Assembly: GCA_964602735.1 (NCBI GenBank)
Contig: CAZRRV010000033.1
Span: 1 to 16,997, forward strand
DNA length: 16,997 nucleotides
Direction: 5' to 3'
Source of the DNA: CAZRRV01 sp964602735
GTDB taxonomy: Bacteria; Bacillota; Clostridia; Oscillospirales; Acutalibacteraceae
In this document: positions 8,349-15,921 of the stretch, piece by piece
Layout of the letters: the number at the start of each line of letters is the position of its first letter
Position numbering within the stretch: the first letter of the stretch is position 1
Made by a program: the position numbers and the translations under genes
Notes under the pieces: model-generated
Told to the model about the DNA's origin: nothing
What the model saw: the letters and a program-made list of their open reading frames with translations, nothing else
Database searches by the model: none

Positions 8349-11300
8349 TTACACGCCTTGTTCGTTTGTGAATAAATCATCGTCTTCCGGGAAATCGTTG
8401 TTTTTGTAATCATCGTCGTAATCGTCGGCGAAATTGCCGTCTCCGTCGGTCACGCTGTACCCCGGCAGACTCTCTATATCGTCTTTTTTATCGAACAGTT
8501 CCTCGTCGGGGACGACAGTCGGCATATCGTCGTCATCGTCTTTTAGTTCAACATCGGCTCCGTCTTTATCCAGAACCCGAACATCGAGGCCGAGCGACTG
8601 CAACTCTTTAATGAGCACCTTGAACGATTCCGGGATGCCCGGCGCCGGTACATTCTGCCCCTTGACAATCGCCTCGTAGGTTTTTACACGGCCGGCAACA
8701 TCGTCGGATTTTACGGTTAATATCTCCTGCAGGGTGTAGGCGGCGCCGTATGCCTCAAGCGCCCATACCTCCATCTCGCCGAAACGCTGACCGCCGAACT
8801 GCGCCTTTCCGCCGAGCGGCTGCTGCGTGACAAGAGAATACGGCCCTATCGAACGGGCGTGAATCTTATCGTCGACCAGATGATGCAGTTTGAGATAGTA
8901 CATATAGCCTACGGTAACGCGGTTGTCGAACGGTTCCCCCGTGCGGCCGTCGTAAAGCTGCGCTTTGCCGTCGCGGTCGAGCCCCGCCATTTCAAGGCAC
9001 CGGCGTATGTCGTCCTCGTGCGCTCCGTCGAATACCGGGGTGCATACTTTCCATCCGAGCGCTTTTGCCGCGTAGCCCAGATGAACCTCCAGCACCTGAC
9101 CTATGTTCATACGGGAGGGGACGCCCAGCGGGTTGAGGACGATATCGAGCGGTGTGCCGTCGGGGAGGAAAGGCATATCCTCCGAGGGCAGAATCCTCGA
9201 AACAACGCCCTTGTTGCCGTGCCGCCCCGCCATTTTATCGCCCACCGAAATCTTGCGCTTCTGGGCGATATAACAGCGTACCACCATATTTACTCCGGGG
9301 CTTAATTCGGTCGAATTCGTGCGATCGAACACCTTAACATCGACCACCGTTCCGTACTCGCCGTGCGGAACCCGGAGAGAAGTATCGCGGACATCGTGCG
9401 ACTTGTCGCCGAATATGGCGCGCAGCAACCGATCCTCGGGCGTGTCTTCCGGCTCGGCTTTCGGCGTAACCTTGCCGACCAGAATATCTCCCGACTGAAC
9501 CTCGGCCCCTATGCGGATTATTCCGCGTTCGTCAAGGTCTTTCAGCGCGTCTTCGCCGACATTTGTAACATCGCGGGTTATCTCCTCGGGTCCGAGTTTC
9601 GTTTCGCGGGCTTCGACTTCGTATTCCTCGATATGAATTGACGTATAGACATCCTCGCGAACCAGCCGCTCGTTTATCAAAACGGCGTCTTCGTAATTAT
9701 AGCCCTCCCAGGTCATAAAACCGATTAGAGCGTTCCGGCCGAGCGAAATCTCGCCGTTGCAGGTCGCGGGTCCGTCGGCGATTACCTCGCCCGCGCCGAT
9801 TTTCTGCCCTTTTGAAACAATCGGCTTCTGATTTATGCAGGTGGCATGGTTCGAACGGAGGAATTTTATCAGATCGTATACATCAGTTTCGCCGGATTCG
9901 GCATCGATCACTATTTTATCGGCGCTTACATACGAAACGGTACCCGCCCGTTTCGCGATCACCACGGTCCCGGAATCCACCGCCGCTTTATATTCGATGC
10001 CGGTTGCGACTATCGGGCTCTCGGTGCGCAGAAGAGGCACCGCCTGCTTCTGCATATTGGATCCCATAAGCGCGCGGTTGGTATCGTCGTTTTCGAGGAA
10101 GGGTATCATCGCCGTCGCGACCGAAACGACCATTTTCGGCGAAACATCCACGAAATCGGCGTTCGTGCGCTCGGTTTCGAGAAAGCCGTCGCGGTACCGC
10201 GCCCTTACTTTTTCGTTGGCGAAACGCCCGTCGCTGTCGAGCGGCTCGTTCGCCTGCGCGATAACATACTCGTCTTCCTCGTCGGCGGTCATATAAACGA
10301 CTTCGTCGGTTACCTTGCCGGTCGTTTTGTCGACACGGCGGAACGGAGCCTCGATAAACCCGTATTCGTTGATTTTGGCGAAAGTCGCGAGATACGAAAT
10401 CAAACCGATATTGGGGCCTTCGGGTGTTTCGATGGGGCACATACGCCCGTAATGCGTATAGTGAACATCCCTGACTTCAAACCCGGCGCGATCGCGGGAA
10501 AGTCCGCCCGGCCCCAGCGCCGACAGACGCCGTTTGTGCGTGAGTTCGGAAAGAGGGTTGGTCTGATCCATAAACTGCGAAAGCGGCGAGGAGCCGAAAA
10601 ATTCCCTTATCGCGGCGACTATCGGGCGGATATTTATAAGGCTTTGGGGGGTTATCGAGTCGGTATCCTGCGCCTGCAGCAGCATTTTTTCGTGTATCAC
10701 CCGCTCCATTCTCGCGAAACCGATGCGGAACTGATTCTGCAGAAGTTCGCCTACCGAGCGTATGCGCCGGTTGCCCAGGTGGTCGATATCGTCGGTGGAA
10801 CCGACGCCGTAGGGCAGCCCGACAAAATAGTTTACGGAGGCGAATATATCGTCTTTCGTTATGTGCATCGGCACAAGCTCGCTCATGTTGTCGATTATCG
10901 CTTCGCGGATCACCGCGGGATCGTCGCTGCTCTCTAAAATTGACGACAGCACGGGATACGAAACCGTTTCTTTTATTTCAAGGTCGGAAATATCGAACGG
11001 CACGAAATCGTGAATGTCTACCATGTTGTTTGTCAATACTTTGACTTCAATGAAGTTCTCGTCGCCGGTGTCGACATTTATATAAGCTTCTTTAACTCCC
11101 CGTTTCTGCAGGGCCACGGCGTCTTCTTTGGTAAGCTTTGTGCCGGCTTCGGCGAGAAGCTCGCCGGTTTGCGGGTCGGCGACGGGGCGGGAAAGCACGC
11201 GGCCGGTAATTCTCGGCGCGAGCGACAGTTTTTTGTTGAACTTGAACCTCCCGACTCTCGAAAGATCGTACCTGCGCGCGTCGAAAAAGAGCCTGTCGAG

Positions 11301-12083
11301 CATTGCCTGCGCACCCTCAACGGTGGCGGGTTCGCCGGGGCGGATCTTACGGTAAATATCGATCAGAGCCTTGTCGGAGGAGTCGATCGTCATATCTTTT
11401 TCAAGAGTGGCAATCAGCCGTTCGTCGCTGCCGAGAAGGTCGATAATCTGCTGGTTCGTTTCAACTCCCAGCGCTTTTATAAATGTGGTAACGGGAAGTT
11501 TGCGGTTCTTATCTATTCTTACATACAGTATATTGTTCGAATCGGTTTCGTATTCGAGCCATGCGCCGCGGTTCGGTATAACCGTCGAAGAGTAAAGGTG
11601 CCGCCCGCTTTTGTCGACCTCGACATCATAGTAGACCCCGGGGGAGCGCACCAATTGCGAAACAACCACCCGTTCGGCGCCGTTTATAACGAACGTGCCG
11701 GAGTCGGTCATCAGCGGGAAATCGCCCATAAAAACATCCTGTGATTCAATCACATTGCCGTTTGAGTTGTTTGTTAAACGTACGGTGGCACGCAACGGCG
11801 CGGCATATGTGGCGTCGCGCGCCTTGCATTCGGCAATGGTGTATTTGGGCTTTTCATCGTAACGGTAGTCGACGAAATCAAGCACAAGGTTGCCCGTATA
11901 ATCGGTGATGCCGGACATTTCGCGGAATACCTCTTTAAGTCCCTTTTCGAGAAACCACCGGTAAGAGTTTTTTTGAACTTCGATTAAATTGGGCATATCG
12001 ATAAGTTCATCGATTTTCGAAAAGCTCATCCGGGTATTGTTCCCGAATTTAACGGGTTTTACCATGTCGGCGCTGTTCCCCAT
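8349..12083 (-). CDS. rpoB: DNA-directed RNA polymerase subunit beta
   Basis: RpoB is the second catalytic subunit of RNA polymerase. The chosen ATG gives 1244 residues. An AAGGAG lies 12 bases upstream. A TTG three codons earlier (12092) is only 3 bases from that site, and an ATG at 12065 (MVKPVKFG) matches the N-terminus seen in many relatives but lacks its own good site; either remains possible. The fork-loop/rifampicin-pocket region around residues 496-527 reads SSPLSQFMDQTNPLSELTHK then RRLSALGPGG, with the pocket residues most often tied to resistance being ordinary. GDKMAGRHGNKGVVSRI, near the active site, is intact. The last 70 or so residues form a strongly acidic Asp-rich tail. The gene follows a strong promoter and is followed after 15 bases by rpoC. 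Confidence 0.98.
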   Translation of the reverse strand: MGNSADMVKPVKFGNNTRMSFSKIDELIDMPNLIEVQKNSYRWFLEKGLKEVFREMSGITDYTGNLVLDFVDYRYDEKPKYTIAECKARDATYAAPLRATVRLTNNSNGNVIESQDVFMGDFPLMTDSGTFVINGAERVVVSQLVRSPGVYYDVEVDKSGRHLYSSTVIPNRGAWLEYETDSNNILYVRIDKNRKLPVTTFIKALGVETNQQIIDLLGSDERLIATLEKDMTIDSSDKALIDIYRKIRPGEPATVEGAQAMLDRLFFDARRYDLSRVGRFKFNKKLSLAPRITGRVLSRPVADPQTGELLAEAGTKLTKEDAVALQKRGVKEAYINVDTGDENFIEVKVLTNNMVDIHDFVPFDISDLEIKETVSYPVLSSILESSDDPAVIREAIIDNMSELVPMHITKDDIFASVNYFVGLPYGVGSTDDIDHLGNRRIRSVGELLQNQFRIGFARMERVIHEKMLLQAQDTDSITPQSLINIRPIVAAIREFFGSSPLSQFMDQTNPLSELTHKRRLSALGPGGLSRDRAGFEVRDVHYTHYGRMCPIETPEGPNIGLISYLATFAKINEYGFIEAPFRRVDKTTGKVTDEVVYMTADEEDEYVIAQANEPLDSDGRFANEKVRARYRDGFLETERTNADFVDVSPKMVVSVATAMIPFLENDDTNRALMGSNMQKQAVPLLRTESPIVATGIEYKAAVDSGTVVIAKRAGTVSYVSADKIVIDAESGETDVYDLIKFLRSNHATCINQKPIVSKGQKIGAGEVIADGPATCNGEISLGRNALIGFMTWEGYNYEDAVLINERLVREDVYTSIHIEEYEVEARETKLGPEEITRDVTNVGEDALKDLDERGIIRIGAEVQSGDILVGKVTPKAEPEDTPEDRLLRAIFGDKSHDVRDTSLRVPHGEYGTVVDVKVFDRTNSTELSPGVNMVVRCYIAQKRKISVGDKMAGRHGNKGVVSRILPSEDMPFLPDGTPLDIVLNPLGVPSRMNIGQVLEVHLGYAAKALGWKVCTPVFDGAHEDDIRRCLEMAGLDRDGKAQLYDGRTGEPFDNRVTVGYMYYLKLHHLVDDKIHARSIGPYSLVTQQPLGGKAQFGGQRFGEMEVWALEAYGAAYTLQEILTVKSDDVAGRVKTYEAIVKGQNVPAPGIPESFKVLIKELQSLGLDVRVLDKDGADVELKDDDDDMPTVVPDEELFDKKDDIESLPGYSVTDGDGNFADDYDDDYKNNDFPEDDDLFTNEQGV

Positions 12084-12149
12084 AGGCCTCAATCACTCCT
12101 TACAAAAGTTGCGAAAACAAAACGGCAATATACGGCAAAACGCGCAAAT

Positions 12150-12165
12150 CTCCCCCTTCCCCACC
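12150..12165 (-). other. G-rich tract in the rpoB leader RNA
   Basis: The minus strand here reads GGTGGGGAAGGGGGAG, within the transcribed leader between the promoter and rpoB. It can pair weakly with an upstream CCATTCC, or could compete for ribosomes as a false Shine-Dalgarno. No recognised ribosomal-protein leader or riboswitch fold is evident. Any role is unproven. Confidence 0.35.
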
Positions 12166-12205
12166 GTTGGAATGGGCAGATTACCGCATTATTCAGCAAT
12201 CATAT

Positions 12206-12234
12206 ATTATACCGCGCCGTTGTGGCGCCGTCAA
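12206..12234 (-). promoter_or_regulatory. Sigma-A promoter of rpoB-rpoC
   Basis: On the minus strand TTGACG (-35, 12234-12229) and a perfect TATAAT (-10, 12211-12206) are separated by exactly 17 bases. Transcription would begin near 12199, leaving a leader of about 115 nt before the rpoB ATG. The spacer contains an inverted repeat and a direct repeat (see findings). The upstream side is T-rich. I see no terminator between the dnaI-like gene and this promoter, so some read-through is also possible. Confidence 0.9.
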
Positions 12235-12314
12235 CATTAAAATCCGACAATCATTTACCGAAAAACCAAAAAATAACAGTACAATTTGCATATACGGATA
12301 ACCGTTCGGAACAT

Positions 12315-13274
12315 TCAGCCGTTTCTGGTTTTTTGCAGGCGTATGTCATCGCCGAGGAAAACGCGTTTTGTGTAATGGCCGATAATTCGCGAAAGTACCC
12401 TGGTTTCATATCTCTGCCTGAGTTCGTTCTGATTCAGGTTGGTGTTTATCACCGTGGATTTTCTCTCTAAAATGCGGGTGTTTATAAGGTTGTAAATAAT
12501 CGAAACCGATACCGATGTGGAAACTTCGGTACCCAAATCGTCGATAATCAGCAGGTCGCATCCGTTCATCGCCGTAATAACGTCCTCGGAATTTCCGTAT
12601 GAGAACCGCTCGTTCGCCAGCGCGTCGACTATTGCCTGCGCGGGCGAGTATATTGCGCTGTATCCTTTTTCGATAACGGCTTGCGCTACGGCCAGCGAGA
12701 GATGCGTCTTGCCCAATCCCGGCGCGCCCGAAAACATGAGGTTTTCACCCGAGGGGAACCGTTCGGCGAACCGTTTGCAGCATTTCAGTGTATCAGCGGC
12801 GATCCCGCGGGGGCTTTTCGGATCGCTCGCGTCGCCGGGGTAGTAATCAAGCTTAAAATTATCGAACCGCGATTCTTCAATCGGCATTTTCGCGTTAAGC
12901 TCGTCGATGCAGATATTTTTCGCGAGTCGCACGGTGCATTCGCAAATCCGCCCGTCGCGGTAGCCGGTGTCGCGGCATTCGGGGCATGAATAAACGGGTC
13001 CGTCGGGCAGACGGTATTTCTCCCGCAGTTCCTGCTGTTCGGTCGCGAGGCGGTCGCACTCCGCGCGCAGTTCCGCGAGTTTGTTTGTGTCGCCCGCCAG
13101 GGCGCTGACCGCTATGGAAGATCCGCACATCGCGAGCCGGTGCTTTATCTCGGCAAGCCTCGGGCAGTCGTGTTCGGCGCCGGCCTCCGCCGCCTCGTAG
13201 CGCGATTCCGCCTCCGCCTTTTGTTTCCGTTTTATTTCAAGCGCCTGCGTGTAAATTTCGTTTGAAAACGGCAT
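12315..13274 (-). CDS. DnaI/DnaC-type replicative helicase loader ATPase
   Basis: This AAA+ protein of the DnaC/DnaI/IstB family probably loads the replicative helicase onto DNA. It has 319 residues. The N-terminal part (about 10-90) is charged and probably helical. A Cys cluster CPEC (97-100) with CEC (111-113) resembles the zinc-binding module of DnaI. The ATPase domain follows, with Walker A GAPGLGKT (183-190), Walker B LLIIDDLG (241-248), a sensor-like NTNLNQNEL (278-286) and Arg residues near 292-296 that could act as the finger. Its ATG lies 6 bases after the stop of the DnaD-like gene, with AAGGTG overlapping that stop, so the two are probably translationally coupled. Transposon IstB is less likely: there is no IstA or insertion-sequence end nearby. 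Confidence 0.93.
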   Translation of the reverse strand: MPFSNEIYTQALEIKRKQKAEAESRYEAAEAGAEHDCPRLAEIKHRLAMCGSSIAVSALAGDTNKLAELRAECDRLATEQQELREKYRLPDGPVYSCPECRDTGYRDGRICECTVRLAKNICIDELNAKMPIEESRFDNFKLDYYPGDASDPKSPRGIAADTLKCCKRFAERFPSGENLMFSGAPGLGKTHLSLAVAQAVIEKGYSAIYSPAQAIVDALANERFSYGNSEDVITAMNGCDLLIIDDLGTEVSTSVSVSIIYNLINTRILERKSTVINTNLNQNELRQRYETRVLSRIIGHYTKRVFLGDDIRLQKTRNG

Positions 13275-13280
13275 TCGTTC

Positions 13281-14177
13281 TCACACCTTATCCATCAGAA
13301 GATCGTCGTAACGGTCGTATATATCGCCGCCGTCGGAATTATCGGCTTTTTTGTTTTGTTTTATGTCGTCGCGGGTTTTAACTCCCTCTTTATGCCAGCG
13401 CTCAATCACTTTTTTTATGAAGTTCAGATTAAAACCGCCCGTTTTGTTCACGCAGACATCATACGCCGCTCCGATAACATCGGCTCCGTACTCCCACTTG
13501 TTTACCCATAAATCGGCGCATTTAAGCATTTCCTCGGTCGGTTTCGGCGCCCTTATATGCAATGCCTCCGCCATTACGCCATAGGCGCCGTACCGGCGGT
13601 TGAGCGTTTCTATTTCCTTTTCGGCGTCCGCGACCGTAACAATGCCGTTGTTTACCCACTTCACCGCCGTTTTTTCAATAAACGAAATATTAAGCCGGTT
13701 TACCGAAGCGGCGTATTCAAGCAGCATAATCAGCACCGAAACGGGCAGACCGTTGTCGTCGCACAGCCACACAAGCGTCGACGCTTCGTTCTGGCGCAAA
13801 GCCCTGCCGAATTTTTTTTGAGCTTCGTTCAGCAGGAAAGCGATTTCGGACGATTCGAGCCCGCGCCGGGTGACCTCGTCGCGCGAGGGTTTTATGACAT
13901 TGCCGGTAACCGCCTTCGTCGCGGGTTCGGACGGCGCTCCGGTTTTGCCCATAAGCTTCAGATCGGACCAGAAATCGAGCGATTCGCGCACCGTTTCGGT
14001 TGATATTGCGAGATGTTCGGCGATTTTTTCACTGTCGAAATCCCACTCCAAAAAGCAGAGCGCCGTAAGCAGCACTTTAAGCTGAACCTCATTCGCAAGC
14101 TTAAAATGCTTTTTCACCACCGATTCCGGAACCTGAAAAGTGTTTTTCAAAGCGCTCGGCATTATGTAATATTCCAT
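13281..14177 (-). CDS. DnaD-like primosome/replication initiation protein
   Basis: The product resembles DnaD-family proteins that work with DnaB/DnaI-type factors in replication initiation and restart in Firmicutes. I chose the ATG at 14177 (MEYYIMPSALKNTFQVPESV), which has GGGAGAG upstream and gives 298 residues. The frame remains open upstream, but that extension would run into the ttcA-like gene and looks non-coding. Residues about 20-75 form a winged-helix-like segment (QLKVLL... AEHLAISTETVRESLDFW). Two DnaB_2-type modules follow, at about 110-195 and 210-275, each ending in the signature pattern seen here as FIEKTAVKWVNNGI and FIKKVIERWHKEGV. Neighbouring the helicase loader supports a replication role. 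The gene symbol is left blank because several DnaD-like paralogues occur in Clostridia. Confidence 0.88.
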   Translation of the reverse strand: MEYYIMPSALKNTFQVPESVVKKHFKLANEVQLKVLLTALCFLEWDFDSEKIAEHLAISTETVRESLDFWSDLKLMGKTGAPSEPATKAVTGNVIKPSRDEVTRRGLESSEIAFLLNEAQKKFGRALRQNEASTLVWLCDDNGLPVSVLIMLLEYAASVNRLNISFIEKTAVKWVNNGIVTVADAEKEIETLNRRYGAYGVMAEALHIRAPKPTEEMLKCADLWVNKWEYGADVIGAAYDVCVNKTGGFNLNFIKKVIERWHKEGVKTRDDIKQNKKADNSDGGDIYDRYDDLLMDKV

Positions 14178-14343
14178 TAAAAAATCTCTCCCGTTTGTGC
14201 AATTACGGTATAGCGGCATTACTGCCCCCGCGGACACGCCGCCGGATTTTTTTCGGGGCGGAACCGCGCCGAACACTTCATGTGCGGGGGAACAAACCGG
14301 CGGAATATTGCGGTCCTCCCCGGCTCCGTTTGTGCGGGGCGCC

Positions 14344-15054
14344 TTACCACCCGCCGTATCCCGCGCGCCGCAGAGCTCCCAGAACTTTGCTTTTAAGTCC
14401 GGGATATGTTTTTTCCAGCTCGGCAATCTGCCGTTTGATTTGTTCGCGCATGGTGTTTCCGTCGGCGGGACAGCCGCTTTTCTTTACGGGGAGATTGTAT
14501 CTTTTCGCCACGCCGGATATATCCCGCTCGTAAGTGAGTATCATGGGGCGTATCAAATATATGTTTTTCCGCGACATATAATGAACCGGCGGAAACGAAC
14601 CCAGCTGCCCGGTAAGAAAAAGGTTGAGGAAAAATGTTTCCGCGGCATCATCGGCATGGTGCCCCAGAGCCACTTTGTTGCACCCGAGCGAAACCGCGGT
14701 ATCGTGTAACGCGCCTCTGCGCATTCTCGCGCACAAACTGCACGGGTTCTTTTCTTTTCTCACATCGAAAATTATCCGCGCTATTTCGGTTTTGCGCACG
14801 GTATAAGGCACGTCGAGCATTCGGCAAAGTTCCGCGATTTCCGAATAATCCCCGCTTTTGCCGCCGAAGCACATATCTATCGTTACCGCGTACAGCGAAT
14901 AGGGCGCGGGGTAGAACCTGCGCATTTCGGCGAGCGCGGCGAGCAGCGTCACCGAATCTTTACCCCCGGAAACCGCCACGGCGATTTTATCTCCCGGTTC
15001 TATCATATTGTAGGCTTCCATGCATGAGCGCATACCGCTCATAAGTTTTTGCAT
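14344..15054 (-). CDS. ttcA: TtcA-family tRNA 2-thiocytidine biosynthesis protein
   Basis: Members of this PP-loop ATPase family thiolate cytidine in tRNA using ATP and an iron-sulfur cluster. The PP-loop SGGKDS is at residues 29-34. A CSLC pair (105-108) and Cys195 in the SGCPADG segment are the likely cluster ligands, and GHHADDAAET (131-140) is the conserved second motif. I start at the ATG at 15054 (MQKLMSGMRS), which matches the usual N-terminus (MQKL...YNMIE.GDKIAVAVSGGKDS) and gives 236 residues. A longer frame would overlap the upstream gene by about 80 bases. The Shine-Dalgarno is weak; the start is 4 bases after the stop of the preceding gene, so coupling is likely. TilS is less likely because the Cys set is of the TtcA type. 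Some Firmicutes members have no proven substrate, so the exact modification is inferred. Confidence 0.88.
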   Translation of the reverse strand: MQKLMSGMRSCMEAYNMIEPGDKIAVAVSGGKDSVTLLAALAEMRRFYPAPYSLYAVTIDMCFGGKSGDYSEIAELCRMLDVPYTVRKTEIARIIFDVRKEKNPCSLCARMRRGALHDTAVSLGCNKVALGHHADDAAETFFLNLFLTGQLGSFPPVHYMSRKNIYLIRPMILTYERDISGVAKRYNLPVKKSGCPADGNTMREQIKRQIAELEKTYPGLKSKVLGALRRAGYGGW

Positions 15055-15058
15055 ACCG

Positions 15059-15727
15059 CTAAATTCTGTAAACGCCGGAGCGCAGGCGGACAATATGGAA
15101 CCCCTCGACCTGAACATACTGGTACACGGGTTCGTCAAATTTCAGATACTCGCGAACCGTAAAATTGACGGTGTCGAGGAGCAGAATTTTATTCTCCCCG
15201 GAATTGCAAATATAAAGCTGCCCTTCGCGCAACAGCATTCCGTTCGGGGAGCGCAGAACTTTTCCGTTTTGGCCGCCTATGCGCAACTCCTGACGAAGGG
15301 TGCTCAAATTATACCTTATGCAGGAATTTTTCTCCGGGTACGTCGCCCATACCACACCGTCGCCCACGGCGATGTCGGCGGGGACGCAAACGCCGTACCG
15401 AAAATCGGATCGCAACAGTACGGTTCCGTTCGGGCCGATGAGTTTCGCGGCTCCGTCTCCCGTAACCACAAGTTTTTTGCCGTTTTCGCACGGCTTGTAA
15501 AGCGCAAGCAGGCAGTCGTCGATGTGCAGCTTCAAAATTTCGTAGTCGTGCCCGAATTTCAAATCCTTGAACCGGTTAAAATCGATCTCTTTCGCCGTGT
15601 CTTCCCGCACCGAAACATACCGGTAGCCTAGTACCGGCCCGTCGTCGCCGTCGCGGCTGAACACCGCAACGAACCCGTCTTTCGCGGGGAAAATGCAAAT
15701 ACAGTCGTCGTCGAATATTTTCAGCAT
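15059..15727 (-). CDS. Unrecognised protein with beta-propeller-like repeats
   Basis: I do not recognise this 222-residue protein. It has no signal peptide or membrane segment, so it is probably cytoplasmic. The C-terminal half contains strand-turn-strand units that look like NHL/YVTN-type propeller blades, for example around 117-150 (PADIAVGDGVVWATYPEKN) and 161-195 (PNGMLLREGQLYICNSGENK). Residues 1-100 also look beta-rich, with fewer clear repeats. It seems too short for a full six- or seven-bladed propeller, so it may be part of one or a different all-beta fold. GGAGG sits 5 bases before the ATG. It probably shares a transcript with the ttcA-like gene 4 bases downstream. Base composition looks like its neighbours. 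Coding status is well supported by the start site and spacing; function is unknown. Confidence 0.82.
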   Translation of the reverse strand: MLKIFDDDCICIFPAKDGFVAVFSRDGDDGPVLGYRYVSVREDTAKEIDFNRFKDLKFGHDYEILKLHIDDCLLALYKPCENGKKLVVTGDGAAKLIGPNGTVLLRSDFRYGVCVPADIAVGDGVVWATYPEKNSCIRYNLSTLRQELRIGGQNGKVLRSPNGMLLREGQLYICNSGENKILLLDTVNFTVREYLKFDEPVYQYVQVEGFHIVRLRSGVYRI

Positions 15728-15766
15728 CGCTGCCTCCGGATTTTATTCTGATCTTTTTTCACGGCC

Positions 15767-15797
15767 GTTCCGCCCTCCGCTTACGGGTTGGCGGAAC
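15767..15797. other. Perfect 8-bp inverted repeat upstream of the unrecognised gene
   Basis: GTTCCGCC (15767-15774) pairs perfectly with GGCGGAAC (15790-15797). The loop can form a further CCG/CGG stem. On the plus strand it is followed by TTTT (15798-15801), so it has the shape of a weak plus-strand terminator. On the minus strand no U-run follows, and it would form a 5'-leader hairpin 40 bases before the start codon. Confidence 0.55.
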
Positions 15798-15810
15798 TTT
15801 TCGCGTCGCG

Positions 15811-15877
15811 GGCGCACAAGACGGCTCGCCGCGTACGCGCGGCAATATTTATGCGGTTTTTACGAGCCGTATGCGCC
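15811..15877. other. Nested 67-nt palindrome, candidate structured RNA or regulatory element
   Basis: Plus-strand arms: GGCGCA (15811-15816) pairs with TGCGCC (15872-15877), and ACGGCTCG (15821-15828) with CGAGCCGT (15863-15870). Inside, GCCGCG (15828-15833) pairs with CGCGGC (15838-15843) around a 4-base loop. All three stems are perfect, though the inner one shares a base with the middle one. It lies in the 194-base gap between the phosphatase gene and the unrecognised gene. It is not a tRNA: the arms do not fit the cloverleaf. Confidence 0.6.
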
Positions 15878-15882
15878 ACTGC

Positions 15883-15914
15883 AAAACGCGGCGGGGAACA
15901 GGGCACAACCGCCG
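15883..15914 (-). terminator. Probable intrinsic terminator of the phosphatase gene
   Basis: On the minus strand CGGCGG (15914-15909) pairs with CCGCCG (15894-15889) around a 14-base loop. It is followed by CGTTTTG and begins 7 bases after the stop codon. The U-run is short and the loop is large, so termination may be partial. Confidence 0.45.
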
Positions 15915-15921
15915 GGCGCTC

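Noticed and set aside
12315..13274. IstB of an IS21-type insertion sequence
   Set aside because: There is no IstA gene, terminal inverted repeat or target duplication. The N-terminal Cys cluster and the adjacent DnaD-like gene fit a chromosomal helicase loader.
14178..14426. 83-residue N-terminal extension of the DnaD-like gene
   Set aside because: It overlaps the 3' end of the ttcA-like gene in another frame and lacks family resemblance. The ATG at 14177 has a good ribosome-binding site and matches the usual DnaD-like N-terminus.
15055..15138. 28-residue N-terminal extension of the ttcA-like gene
   Set aside because: It would overlap the upstream gene, and the MQKL start at 15054 matches the family.
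15811..15877. A tRNA gene in the palindromic gap
   Set aside because: Arms do not match acceptor, D, anticodon and T stems, and no TTC-type T loop or CCA end is seen.
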